Shown piece by piece: positions 26,301 to 34,006 of a DNA stretch of 64,000 bases. The notes under the pieces are model-generated. The model made no database searches. It was not told where the DNA came from and worked only from the letters and a program-made list of their open reading frames with translations. The DNA comes from DATLMR01 sp035634255 (GTDB lineage Bacteria; Acidobacteriota; Blastocatellia; UBA7656). The stretch's first letter is position 1, and the number at the start of each line of letters is the position of its first letter. The stretch is taken from positions 55,628 through 119,627 of the forward strand of contig DASQDI010000152.1 in assembly GCA_035634255.1 (NCBI GenBank), in the 5' to 3' direction. The position numbers and the translations under genes are program-made.

Positions 26301-27164
26301 CTCGAAAACATCCTGCTTAAATTCATCCGGCACGAGCTGGACGTGCTCGTCTCCACCACGATCATCGAAAACGGCATAGACATCCCGCTCGCCAACACCA
26401 TCATCATCAACCGCGCGGACGCTTACGGCCTGTCGCAGCTTTACCAGCTGCGCGGGCGCGTGGGCCGGTCCAACCGCCGCGCGTACGCCTACCTGCTGAT
26501 CCCGTCGGAAGAGGGGCTCACCGACATCGCGCGCCGCAGGCTGGCGGCGATAAGGGAGTTCTCGGAACTCGGCGCGGGCTTCCGCATCGCCGCGCTCGAC
26601 CTGGAACTGCGCGGGGCGGGCAACCTGCTCGGGGGGCAGCAGTCGGGCCACATCGACGCGGTCGGCTTCGACCTCTACACGCAGATGCTCGAACGCACGG
26701 TCCGCGAACTGAAGGGCGAGCCCATCGAGGACGAGGTCTCCACCATCATCAACATAGGCGTGGATATTCGAATCCCCGAAGAGTACATATATGACGTGAG
26801 CCAGCGCCTGCGGACCTACAAGCGCATCTCGTCGGCCGAGTCCGACGAGGAGCTCGCCGACATCAGCGCGGAGATCGAAGACAGGTATGGCCCCATGGTC
26901 GAGTCCGTGGAAAATCTCTTCGAGTACGCGAGGCTCAGGCGCGAGACCTCGCGGCTCGGGATCATCTCCATCGACCGCGAAGGCGACCGTCTGGCGATCA
27001 AGTTCCGGGAGCAGGCGGGGATAGACCCGGAAAAACTCGTCGCCCTCGTGTCGGGGGGCGAGGCGACCTTCACGCCCGCCGGCGTGCTGAAGCTCAGGCT
27101 CCGGTCTCAGGAGGACCGGGCGATATTCGCGGAGGTAAGAGCCCTGCTCGACCGCCTGAAGTGA
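23328..27164 (+). CDS. mfd: transcription-repair coupling factor Mfd
   Basis: A 1278-residue DNA translocase that removes stalled RNA polymerase and recruits UvrA. The UvrB-homology module is N-terminal (LESNPYDGTSPHAEVLERR, GEFSLRGGILDIF). The RNA polymerase-interacting domain follows (DYVVHVDHGIGQFQGL). The RecG-like motor has Walker A VGDVGYGKTEVAMRA, the DEEQ box VDEEQRFGV, SATPIPRTL, and HGQMGEKDLE; the C-terminal TRCF domain ends the protein. It is longer than E. coli Mfd (1148) mainly because of a low-complexity insert near residues 395-450. ATG at 23328. Confidence 0.97.
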   Translation: MSIDTPPETYYAEIFGQLLRSEELERLAEEARAGHKVVVLSGLSGSARALVLAALEKKLKRRIVFVTRSNREVEEFQPDLELFYCAINGLNSCETSVLQIPALESNPYDGTSPHAEVLERRALALYRAARGDARILLTSITALAERTISPGALKSSSLVLRAGEDMPPELIVDLLIASGYVRQEPVGAVGEFSLRGGILDIFSPAHDAPHRIEFFGDTVDSIRQFDADTQRSTGQAGESVIVPMRELSVRREEFIDWADAARGNWADERFRRDLRARVAHAERGEPFPGWEYLIPLTRPLASSAFDYLKDALAVIDEPAEIEKSASDLYSYLRDRFLEAEDSGELALPPERLFLTPEELRERFHAAPRVEFRLLGRAAASTDEQFRIDSLTRLSPPESAGAPAGPRAGEEKESGGSSGVPDEINDQIDDEINKEMSNEAGRWAARASRKAAPSLFLFTIPEASPDISIISQSPRRYHGRVQDLARDLASDPQARERMTLFAMPSLGLAERVTEMLGEYEVTAQLLPSLNPRERAEGDPPALASSRVVTVGRVSNGFTLPAARLRVLTEGDIFGEVERAAAPRPVPKRARKQRKASAFLSDLGDLKVGDYVVHVDHGIGQFQGLKQIATAGGPTGNVAAGIERAASGEREFMLLTFAEGAKLYVPVERLDLVQRYSAGEGHKPTLDRLGGVSWEKAKARVKRAMRDMAEELLKLYAERQLVGGHAYSPDTPWQQEFEDAFEYQMTPDQESAIEDVKAGMENPQPMDRLIVGDVGYGKTEVAMRAAFKAVMEGKQVAVLAPTTVLVFQHFKTFQQRFSAFPARIEMLSRFRTVREQKEVLKSLEAGTVDIVIGTHRLLSKDIRFKDLGLLIVDEEQRFGVAHKERIKQMRKKVDVISMSATPIPRTLNMSLAGLRDMSVIETPPRDRLAIQTQVVQFSEPVIRSAIELELQRGGQAFFVHNRVETIFTIGELIGRLVPEARVGVAHGQMGEKDLENILLKFIRHELDVLVSTTIIENGIDIPLANTIIINRADAYGLSQLYQLRGRVGRSNRRAYAYLLIPSEEGLTDIARRRLAAIREFSELGAGFRIAALDLELRGAGNLLGGQQSGHIDAVGFDLYTQMLERTVRELKGEPIEDEVSTIINIGVDIRIPEEYIYDVSQRLRTYKRISSAESDEELADISAEIEDRYGPMVESVENLFEYARLRRETSRLGIISIDREGDRLAIKFREQAGIDPEKLVALVSGGEATFTPAGVLKLRLRSQEDRAIFAEVRALLDRLK

Positions 27165-27173
27165 TCCCGTGAT

Positions 27174-28103
27174 ATGAGACTCTCCTTACCGCTCATAATC
27201 CTCTGCGCGGCCGTCGGCCTCTCGGCGGCGTGTCGCGGCGACGCCGACCGGTCCCCCGTGATCGCGACCGTCAACAGGGAAGAGATCCGCCGCTCGCAGT
27301 TCGAGCAGTTCCTCAGCCTGAAGATGGGCGAGTTCAACCGGGCCGACATACCCGACTCCCTCAGCAGCCAGATGCTCGACGAGTACATCCGGCGGAGGCT
27401 CGTGCTCGGGGAGGCCGGGAAGGCCGGCCTCACGATCACCCCTTCGGAGGTCGAGCAGGCCGCTGAGGGTAACCCCCAGATGAAATCGTCGGCGGCGCTC
27501 GCGACCACGCGCGAGGAGATCATCAACGACCTGCTGGTGGAGAAGTATTACAGGCAGGTCCTGCTCCGCGACCTCCGCGTCCCGGCCGAAGAGGTTCAGA
27601 GGTATGTCGAAGGGAATCAGGAGCGGCTCGCCGACAGGCCCGGCTACTACGTCCGCGAGATACGGGTCCAGTCCCGCGAGCTGATAGAGCGGCTCAGGAA
27701 GGAAGTCGTCGAGGGGGGCCGCGATTTCGCCTCCGTCTCAAGGGAGCACTCGGACGCGCCGGACGCCGAGCGCGGCGGGCTCACGCGCTACGACGAGGGC
27801 CAACTCCCCTCGGCCCTCGGTAAGGCAATAGAGCCGCTCAGGCCGGGCGACGTGAGCCGGGTCGTGGAGTCGAACTACGGCTTCCACCTCTTCAAGCTGG
27901 AGCGCCGCATCCAGCCGCACCCGCCCGACGACCGGCGCTCGCGGCTGGCCGAGCGGCGCTCGCAGCTCGCCGAAGAGTTCGTGGCCAGGAAGAACCAGCA
28001 GGCCGTGGACGAGGGGGTGGAGCGCCTCGTCTCCTCGGCCAGCGTCAAAATAAATGCTTCCGAGCTGGGCTTCACATACAGCGGGCGGTTCAGGCATAAT
28101 TAG
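27174..28103 (+). CDS. parvulin-type peptidyl-prolyl isomerase, lipoprotein (PrsA/SurA-like)
   Basis: A 309-residue envelope chaperone. The signal ends in a lipobox LSAAC (Cys about residue 20). A SurA_N-type helical domain (TVNREEIRRSQFEQFLSLKMG) precedes a parvulin domain at about 155-255 (FASVSREHSDAPDAERGGLTR, LRPGDVSRVVESNYGFHLFKLE). It starts nine bases after the mfd stop and precedes a second parvulin gene; both should assist folding of outer membrane or secreted proteins. Confidence 0.92.
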   Translation: MRLSLPLIILCAAVGLSAACRGDADRSPVIATVNREEIRRSQFEQFLSLKMGEFNRADIPDSLSSQMLDEYIRRRLVLGEAGKAGLTITPSEVEQAAEGNPQMKSSAALATTREEIINDLLVEKYYRQVLLRDLRVPAEEVQRYVEGNQERLADRPGYYVREIRVQSRELIERLRKEVVEGGRDFASVSREHSDAPDAERGGLTRYDEGQLPSALGKAIEPLRPGDVSRVVESNYGFHLFKLERRIQPHPPDDRRSRLAERRSQLAEEFVARKNQQAVDEGVERLVSSASVKINASELGFTYSGRFRHN

Positions 28104-28193
28104 TTTTCGCAACCCGGCCCAGATGAAGACAAGTTCTGAGGTTTGAAGCATTCATTCCTCTGACTCGGAAATAAAACAGAGAGGATGTGTAGT

Positions 28194-29231
28194 ATGAAGT
28201 TTGTCACAACAACACTCGCGCTTGCCCTTCTGCTCGCGCTTTCTTCGGCCGCCCGCGCGCAGGAGCCGGAGCTCATCAACGAGATAGTGGCCCGCGTCAA
28301 TAACGAGATAATAACGCGCGCCGATTACCTCGGGGCTCTCCGCGAGTTCAGGGAAGAACTCCACCGCCAGATGACGCGGGGGGGCCAGAGCGAGGCGGAG
28401 GTCGAGGCGGAATTTAACCGCCTCAAGGGTAACGTGCTCGATTACATGATCGACGATATTCTGCTCGAACAGAAGGCCAAGGAGCTGGGCATGGATGTCG
28501 AGGCGGAAGTCAACCAGCAGATGGCCGAGATCGCGAAAGAGAACCGGTTCCCGAACGTGATCGAGTTCGAGGCGGCCCTTAAGAAGCAGGGCATGGAGCC
28601 CGAGGCCGCTCGCGCCAACCTGCGCAAGAAGCTCCTGCAGACCTACGTGGTCCAGCGCGAAGTACTCGCCCCCATCTTCACGAGCCTGAGCGACAAGGAC
28701 CGCCGCGCCTTCTACGAGAAGTACAAGGACCAGTACTTCACGACCCCCGGCGAGGTGACGATCTCGGAGATATTCCTGCCGCTCGAAGGCCACACGGCCG
28801 AAGAGGTCGAGCAGCGCGCGCGCCGCATAGTAGCGGAGCTGCGCGCGGGCCAGAGCTTCGCCGAGGCGGTGCAGAAGAACACCCCGGCCAGCCGCGCCAC
28901 GCGGGCCAACAACGGGAAGATGGGCGTCTTCGAGCCGAAAGACCTGAAGCCCGAAGTGGCGAAGGCCATCGCCGAGATCAAGACGGGCGACGTGTCGGAG
29001 CCGATACGGCTTCAGGACGGCTACCAGATCATTCGCGTCGACGAGCGCAAGCCCTCGGTGGTGAAGCCCTACGAGGACCCTCAGGTGCAGGATGTCGTCG
29101 GCCGCGCCGCCACCATGGAGCGCGCCGACCCCGCGAAGAAGAAGTACCTGGCCAAGCTCCGCGAAGAAGCCTACATCAAAATCACTTCGGGCTACGAGAC
29201 GGCCCAGGCAGCCAAAGAGCCTAGCAAGTAA
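28194..29231 (+). CDS. SurA-like peptidyl-prolyl isomerase
   Basis: A 345-residue periplasmic chaperone: signal peptide ending ARA, the SurA N-domain (INEIVARVNNEIITRADY, VLDYMIDDILLEQKAKELG), and a PpiC-type parvulin domain at about 180-290 (EVTISEIFLPLEGHTAEEVE, GQSFAEAVQKNTPASRATRANNG split over the loop, VSEPIRLQDGYQIIRVDE). The ATG at 28194 has AGGA eight bases upstream; another ATG three codons before lacks spacing. Pairs with the preceding lipoprotein isomerase. Confidence 0.92.
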   Translation: MKFVTTTLALALLLALSSAARAQEPELINEIVARVNNEIITRADYLGALREFREELHRQMTRGGQSEAEVEAEFNRLKGNVLDYMIDDILLEQKAKELGMDVEAEVNQQMAEIAKENRFPNVIEFEAALKKQGMEPEAARANLRKKLLQTYVVQREVLAPIFTSLSDKDRRAFYEKYKDQYFTTPGEVTISEIFLPLEGHTAEEVEQRARRIVAELRAGQSFAEAVQKNTPASRATRANNGKMGVFEPKDLKPEVAKAIAEIKTGDVSEPIRLQDGYQIIRVDERKPSVVKPYEDPQVQDVVGRAATMERADPAKKKYLAKLREEAYIKITSGYETAQAAKEPSK

Positions 29232-29238
29232 GAGCCCC

Positions 29239-29272
29239 GGAGGGCCGGGTTCTCGAAAGAGCCCGACCCTCC
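29239..29272. repeat. long stem-loop between surA-like and S4-domain genes
   Basis: Fourteen of fifteen positions pair (29239-29253 with 29258-29272, one A-C mismatch and one G-T wobble) closed by a CGAA loop. No T run follows, so it is not a typical intrinsic terminator. It fills most of the 54-base gap and could stabilise the upstream mRNA or reduce downstream expression. Confidence 0.55.
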
Positions 29273-29285
29273 GACCTCCCCGACG

Positions 29286-29546
29286 ATGCGTCTCGACATC
29301 TTTCTAAAGCAGAGCCGTCTGGTGCCGCGCCGCACGCTCGCGCAGCAGATGTGCGAGGCGGGGGCCGTGACCCTGAACGGGACGCCCGCCAAGAGCTCGC
29401 GTGAGGTCCGCGAGGGGGACACGATTGCCATCCGGCAGAGGGGCCGCATAACCACGGCCCGCATACTCGAAGTGCCCGCGCGCCCGCCTTCGAAGGCCGC
29501 CGCTTCCTCTCTTTATGAAATCCTTGGAGTGGAGAATGATGAATAG
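29286..29546 (+). CDS. S4-domain RNA-binding protein (RqcP/Hsp15-like)
   Basis: An 86-residue protein consisting of one S4 domain: MRLDIFLKQSRLVPRRTLAQ, GAVTLNGTPAKSSREVREGD, and the strand TIAIRQRG. Proteins of this size and make-up include RqcP/YabO and Hsp15, which bind stalled 50S subunits with peptidyl-tRNA. In Bacillus, yabO also lies downstream of mfd, so the neighbourhood supports an RqcP-like role; this is inference. Confidence 0.87.
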   Translation: MRLDIFLKQSRLVPRRTLAQQMCEAGAVTLNGTPAKSSREVREGDTIAIRQRGRITTARILEVPARPPSKAAASSLYEILGVENDE

Positions 29547-29688
29547 GGGCCAGTGGTCAGGATTCAGGATTCAGGGACTAAGGAAGGAGCGTTTCAGGCT
29601 CTCTTTATAGGATCGCTTTCCAGTAAATCGAAATCCTCGGGAGCAGCACTGCCCCCTGTCTCCTGACCACTGACCCCTGACTGCTGAA
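29547..29688. repeat. dispersed CAGTGGTCAGGA-type repeat pair, inverted
   Basis: CAGTGGTCAGGA at 29551-29562 and its exact reverse complement at 29661-29672, both embedded in longer runs of CAGG/TCAGGG units (29547-29578 and 29652-29688). The second copy lies inside the minus-strand membrane protein gene and encodes its QQSGVSGQETGGS segment. A related run occurs at 33981-34006. Confidence 0.6.
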
Positions 29689-30439
29689 CTATCTCCGCTT
29701 CGATCACTTCATCCGCCGCCGTCTCCGCGAGGGCCGAGAGCAGACGCCTCCGTTCGCGCGGGGTGAGGCGGTATCGCTCGATGAAGATCGAATAGAGAAG
29801 CTCTTCGGATTTGTCCACGCGCGGCGCGATCAGGTAGAGCCCGAGCAGGTAGAGGGCGAGCGTGGCGAAGGCGACGTAGCCCGTGGCGGGCGCGAAGGCT
29901 TCGACCGCGAGCGTGCCGAGCGAAGCCGTCTCGGTCAGCTTTTGCAGGACGTATTTGGCCCACGACTCGGAAGGGGCGAACAGGTCGGCCAGCACCAGAT
30001 ACTTCAGCAGGAACGACGTGCCCAGCACCGCCGCGAGGCTCTTGGTCAGTCGCGCGGGGTTGAAGACCACGAACAGGTTGTTCCAGAAGATCAGGAAGTA
30101 GAAAAGGTTGAAGCAGAAATTGAGCAGCCCGCTCTCGGGCGTCACGGAGTTGAAGACCTGCGCCGTCGCGAAGTAGATCGAGAGCAGCCGCGCCGCCCCC
30201 GCCGCGTTGTCGAGCAGGCCGAGGCGCTCGCCCACGTACTCGGGCGGCTCGATCAGTCCGCCGCGCACGAACAGGACCATCACGAACGCCGCGAGGATCA
30301 GGGAGACCAGTTGCGGGGCGATGAAGCGGGCCTCGCCCGTGCCCTCAGCGAAGCGCAGCCCGCCGAAGAGCGCCACGGTAAGAAACAGGAGCGGCACGAC
30401 CACATACCTGAATATCTCTCCGGTCTCGGGCTTTTTCAT
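29594..30439 (-). CDS. conserved hypothetical polytopic membrane protein
   Basis: A 281-residue protein with about six transmembrane helices (near residues 10-26, 40-60, 82-100, 105-125, 135-152 and 185-205), then a cytosolic segment RYRLTPRERRRLLSALAE. I do not recognise the family. The final 35 residues include repeat-derived QQSGVSGQETGGS and are probably not functional. It begins four bases after the stop of the TPR-like gene and forms a two-gene unit with it. Confidence 0.75.
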   Translation of the reverse strand: MKKPETGEIFRYVVVPLLFLTVALFGGLRFAEGTGEARFIAPQLVSLILAAFVMVLFVRGGLIEPPEYVGERLGLLDNAAGAARLLSIYFATAQVFNSVTPESGLLNFCFNLFYFLIFWNNLFVVFNPARLTKSLAAVLGTSFLLKYLVLADLFAPSESWAKYVLQKLTETASLGTLAVEAFAPATGYVAFATLALYLLGLYLIAPRVDKSEELLYSIFIERYRLTPRERRRLLSALAETAADEVIEAEIVQQSGVSGQETGGSAAPEDFDLLESDPIKRA

Positions 30440-30443
30440 GGAG

Positions 30444-30938
30444 CTACTTCCGGTTGAACCAGTCGAGAGGGTTGAAGTCCGACCCCGTCACGTCGAGCCC
30501 TTTCCTCAGGCGCTCCCGCAGAGCATTCGCGCTCCTCACCTCAAGGTCCGCGCGGTCGATCTCGAAGATGTTGTTGGGCGCGTTCGCGAGGCACCGCTCG
30601 ACGGCCCCGAGCCCTTTCCTGAACAGCTCGTCGTCGTCGTACAGGCGTCCGCGCCCGAGCATGAAGTAAGAGTAAGCGATGTAGAACTGGGACGGCGGGT
30701 CGAGTCGGGCCGAGTCGGCCAGCTCGAACTGCTCTATGGCCAGGGAGTACTCGCCCGCGTTGAATCGCCTTAACGCCTCGTCGTAATTCTCTTGCCTGAC
30801 CCTGTAGACGTTCGCCTCAACGGCGGCCTGCGTCTTCAATTCTTCGAAGGAGCGGGGCTGGCGCACGTAGAGCCAGACTATGCCGGAGCCGTACAGCAAA
30901 GCCATCGCCAGTCCCACCGCCTGAACCGTTTGCTTCAC
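30444..30938 (-). CDS. single-pass membrane protein with TPR-like domain
   Basis: About 164 residues: one transmembrane helix (residues 8-27, LAMALLYGSGIVWLYV) followed by a helical TPR-like domain (NYDEALRRFNAGEYSLAIEQFELAD, PSQFYIAYSYFMLGRGR). I start at GTG 30938, which places the membrane segment at the N-terminus; the frame is open another 68 codons upstream but that part is unlike protein. GAGG lies close before the GTG, so the start is uncertain. Function unknown. Confidence 0.7.
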   Translation of the reverse strand: MKQTVQAVGLAMALLYGSGIVWLYVRQPRSFEELKTQAAVEANVYRVRQENYDEALRRFNAGEYSLAIEQFELADSARLDPPSQFYIAYSYFMLGRGRLYDDDELFRKGLGAVERCLANAPNNIFEIDRADLEVRSANALRERLRKGLDVTGSDFNPLDWFNRK

Positions 30939-31077
30939 GCCCTCGATAATAACACCGCAACGCTCGCGAGCGCACCACCCGCGCAAATAGGGCGGGGCCG
31001 AGTGGGGCGGGATGACAACGCGCCGCCGATGACTTAGAATCGAGTTCCGATTTTTCAGGGACCGCGGGAGGCCCGGC

Positions 31078-31497
31078 ATGCACAAGAGATTCACGATTGA
31101 AGAGCACGTCCGCTGGTCCGACATCGACCGCGCGGGCATCATCTATTACGGCCAGTTCCTCCGCTTTTTCGAGATCGCCGAAACGGAGCTGTTCCGGTCC
31201 GTGGGGCTGCCCTACTCCGAGGTGTTCGACCACCTCGACATCTGGCTCCCGCGCGTGCAGATCCATTTCGATTTCCGCAAGCCGCTGATGCTCGACGACC
31301 TGATAGAGGTCTCGGCCTACGTCGGGCGCTTCGGCACGAAGTCGCTCACCCTGCGGTTCGAGGTGACGAAGAAGGGCGAGGCGGGTCTGGTCGCCGAGGG
31401 CCATGTCGTGCTCGCCTGCGTCAGCCGCTCGACGTTCCGGTCGGTGCCGATCCCTGGGGAGATCAGGGAACGTTTGAAGGACTACGTATCGGAATAG
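31078..31497 (+). CDS. hotdog-fold acyl-CoA thioesterase (YbgC/4-HBT family)
   Basis: A 139-residue hotdog-fold enzyme hydrolysing acyl-CoA or acyl-ACP thioesters. The catalytic Asp lies in RWSDIDRAGIIYYGQFLRFFE, the hallmark of the 4-hydroxybenzoyl-CoA thioesterase/YbgC group, followed by the VQIHFDFRKPLMLDDLIEV strand. Length matches the family. It is transcribed toward the DHS-like gene 108 bases downstream. Confidence 0.9.
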   Translation: MHKRFTIEEHVRWSDIDRAGIIYYGQFLRFFEIAETELFRSVGLPYSEVFDHLDIWLPRVQIHFDFRKPLMLDDLIEVSAYVGRFGTKSLTLRFEVTKKGEAGLVAEGHVVLACVSRSTFRSVPIPGEIRERLKDYVSE

Positions 31498-31605
31498 GGC
31501 CCCGCGGGCGGGGCGCGGTTGCATTGCCGCAGGCCAGACCGTAACCTACAGGAGTCGGGCGGGCGCAAAGTGACTTTGGCCCTATACTCTTGCTGCGAGG
31601 AGATG

Positions 31606-32754
31606 ATGGCGAATAAACATAAATTCCTGAGCGGGACCCTAATCGATCCGAAACCCATCACGGGCGACATGACCGTGGCCGATCTGGTTGAGTCGGCCTT
31701 TCTCGCCTACAACGCCGCGCGCATGCGCGAGGCCTGCCAGCTCTTCGTCGAGCGCATGCTGGACGAGGACGTGACCGTGGGGATGAGCCTCACGGGCGCC
31801 CTGACGCCGGCGGGGCTCGGCATGTCGGCGATCATCCCTCTGATCGAAAACGGGTTCGTGGACTGGATCATCTCGACGGGGGCGAACCTCTACCACGACA
31901 CCCACTTCGGCCTCGGGCTCAGGATGCACAAAGGCAGCCCGCAGATATCCGACGTGGTGCTCCGCGAAGAGGAGGTGGTCCGCATCTACGACATCTTCTT
32001 CGAGTACAACGTGCTGCTCTCGACCGACGAGTTCTACAGGAAGATGATCGAGGCCCCGGAATTCCAGCGCGACATGAGCACGGCGGAGTTTCACTACCTC
32101 TGCGGGAAATACATCTCGGAGCGCGAGAGGGTGCTGGGGATAAGCCGCAAGAGCGTGCTCGCCGCGGCCTACGAGGCGGCGGTGCCGATCTACACCTCGT
32201 CTCCGGGCGACAGCTCCATCGGCATGAACGTAGCCGCGAAGGCGCTCACGGGAAATAAGCTGCGGTTCGACGTGAGCGCGGACGTGAACGAGACGGCCTC
32301 GATTGTCCTCGCGGCCAAGCGCTCGCAAGGCAAGTCGGCCGTCTTCATCCTCGGAGGGGGCAGCCCGAAAAACTTCATGCTGCAGACGGAGCCGCAGATT
32401 CAGGAGGTGCTCAGGATCGAGGAGAAAGGCCACGACTACTTCCTCCAGATCACCGACGCGCGGCCGGACACCGGGGGGCTTTCGGGCGCGACCCCGAGCG
32501 AGGCTGTGAGCTGGGGCAAGATAGACCCCGACCGCCTGCCCGACGCGGTCGTCTGTTACCTCGATTCGACCGTGGCCCTTCCCATCATCACCTCTTACGC
32601 GCTCGCGCGGCACGCCCCGCGAAAGCTCAAGCGGCTGTACGACCGGCGCGAGGAACTGATCGCCCTGCTCAGGGACGAGCACCTGCGCGCGACCAAGGAT
32701 CACAACGAGCCCGCGCCGGCCGTCGACGCTCACAGCCTCGATAGAATAAGGTGA
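31606..32754 (+). CDS. deoxyhypusine synthase family protein
   Basis: A 382-residue NAD-dependent enzyme of the deoxyhypusine synthase fold. Eukaryal members transfer the aminobutyl group of spermidine to eIF5A, which bacteria lack; bacterial relatives instead make homospermidine or related polyamines, and some are reported to condense agmatine. The nucleophilic Lys is retained in FILGGGSPKNF (about residue 255), and the NAD-binding region is SSPGDSSIGMN; LTGALTPAG and STGANLYHD are also family motifs. I use the second of two adjacent ATGs (31606), with GAGG five bases upstream. It lies six bases before the M20 gene, so the two are one unit. Confidence 0.88.
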   Translation: MANKHKFLSGTLIDPKPITGDMTVADLVESAFLAYNAARMREACQLFVERMLDEDVTVGMSLTGALTPAGLGMSAIIPLIENGFVDWIISTGANLYHDTHFGLGLRMHKGSPQISDVVLREEEVVRIYDIFFEYNVLLSTDEFYRKMIEAPEFQRDMSTAEFHYLCGKYISERERVLGISRKSVLAAAYEAAVPIYTSSPGDSSIGMNVAAKALTGNKLRFDVSADVNETASIVLAAKRSQGKSAVFILGGGSPKNFMLQTEPQIQEVLRIEEKGHDYFLQITDARPDTGGLSGATPSEAVSWGKIDPDRLPDAVVCYLDSTVALPIITSYALARHAPRKLKRLYDRREELIALLRDEHLRATKDHNEPAPAVDAHSLDRIR

Positions 32755-32760
32755 TCAGAG

Positions 32761-33966
32761 ATGACAGAACGACTCGATAACGACCATTCGCAGGACACGC
32801 CCGAGGCCGAGCAGCTAATCAAAGACCGCCGCGACTTTCACATGCACCCGGAGCTCGGGTACACGGAGCAGAGGACGGCGCGCGTGGTGTCGGAAAGGCT
32901 TGAGCAGTACGGCTACGACGTGAAGAGGGGGGTCGGGCGCACGGGCGTGGTCGGCCTGCTCCGCGGAGCCGGCGGCGGTCAGGCGGGGCGCACCCTGCTC
33001 CTGCGCGCCGACATGGACGGCCTGCCGATTCAGGAAGAGAACCGGGTCGATTACGTCTCGCAAAACGCGGGCGTGATGCACGCCTGCGGGCACGACGCGC
33101 ACGTGGCAATCGGGCTCGCCGTGGCGAAGCGTTTAATGTCAGAGCGCGAGCGGATCAGGGGCAACGTGAAGTTCGCCTTCCAGCCGGCCGAGGAGGGCGG
33201 CAACGGCGCGGTCGCCATGATAGACGACGGGGTGCTGGAAGCGCCCGCCGTCTCCGCCGCCGTCGGGCTGCACGTCTGGAACAACCTGCCCGTGGGGAAG
33301 GTCGGCATCCGCGCGGGCGCGGTCATGGCGGCGGTCGACGAGTTCAACCTCACGGTCCAGGGCCGGGGCGGCCACGGCGCTCTGCCGCACCAGACGGTCG
33401 ACGCGCTGGTCACGGCGGCGCAGGTGGTCACGGCCCTCCAAACGATAGTGAGCCGGAACGTTTCGCCGCTCGATTCCGTCGTCGTCACGGTCGGCAAGTT
33501 CTCCGCGGGGAACGCCTTCAACATCATCGCGGACACGGCGACGCTCAGGGGCACCGTCCGCACCTTCAGCGAGGAGACGCACAGGGACATCCCCGTGATG
33601 TTCGAGCGCGTGGTCCGAGGGGTCTGTGAATCGATGGGCGCGACCTATCACCTCGATTACAAGCGGCAGACCATCCCCCTGGTGAACGACGAAGGGGTCT
33701 CCGACCTCGTGGCCGAAGAGGCGGCCGGGGTGGTCGGGCCGGAGAACATAATCAGGGACGAGTCGGTGCGCACGATGGGCGGCGAGGACATGAGCTATTT
33801 CCTTGAGCGAGTGCCGGGCTCCTTCTTCTTCCTGGGCACGCGCAACGAGGCGCGCGGGCTCGTACACCCTCATCACTCGCCGAAGTTCGACATAGATGAA
33901 TCGGCGCTTCAGATCGGGGTCGAGATTATGACGCGGGTCGCGCGCCGGTTCCTGAGCGCCGACTGA
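32761..33966 (+). CDS. M20 family amidohydrolase (hippurate hydrolase/IAA-amino acid hydrolase type)
   Basis: A 401-residue metal-dependent amidohydrolase. Motifs: RRDFHMHPELGYTEQRTA, LRADMDGLPIQE, MHACGHDAHVAIGL (Cys and His metal ligands), FQPAEEGGNGAVAMI (Glu base), and MGGEDMSYFLERVPGSFFFLG near the end; the dimerisation domain contains GRGGHGALPHQTVD. Such enzymes cleave N-acyl amino acids. Coupling to the polyamine-type synthase (six-base gap) suggests an N-acylated or amidated amine substrate, which is inference. Confidence 0.92.
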   Translation: MTERLDNDHSQDTPEAEQLIKDRRDFHMHPELGYTEQRTARVVSERLEQYGYDVKRGVGRTGVVGLLRGAGGGQAGRTLLLRADMDGLPIQEENRVDYVSQNAGVMHACGHDAHVAIGLAVAKRLMSERERIRGNVKFAFQPAEEGGNGAVAMIDDGVLEAPAVSAAVGLHVWNNLPVGKVGIRAGAVMAAVDEFNLTVQGRGGHGALPHQTVDALVTAAQVVTALQTIVSRNVSPLDSVVVTVGKFSAGNAFNIIADTATLRGTVRTFSEETHRDIPVMFERVVRGVCESMGATYHLDYKRQTIPLVNDEGVSDLVAEEAAGVVGPENIIRDESVRTMGGEDMSYFLERVPGSFFFLGTRNEARGLVHPHHSPKFDIDESALQIGVEIMTRVARRFLSAD

Positions 33967-33980
33967 GGAAGGAGGCCGGC

Positions 33981-34006
33981 CCCTGACCCCTGAACCCTGG
34001 CCCCTG
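33981..34006. repeat. CCCCTGA-type repeat at the start of the TSUP gene
   Basis: CCCTGACCCCTGAACCCTGG followed by CCCCTGA; same unit family as the repeats at 29547-29688. It falls exactly between a perfect ribosome site and the first membrane helix of the TSUP permease. Confidence 0.6.

Noticed and set aside
29239..29272. Intrinsic terminator between the surA-like and S4-domain genes
   Set aside because: Strong stem but no T run on either strand.
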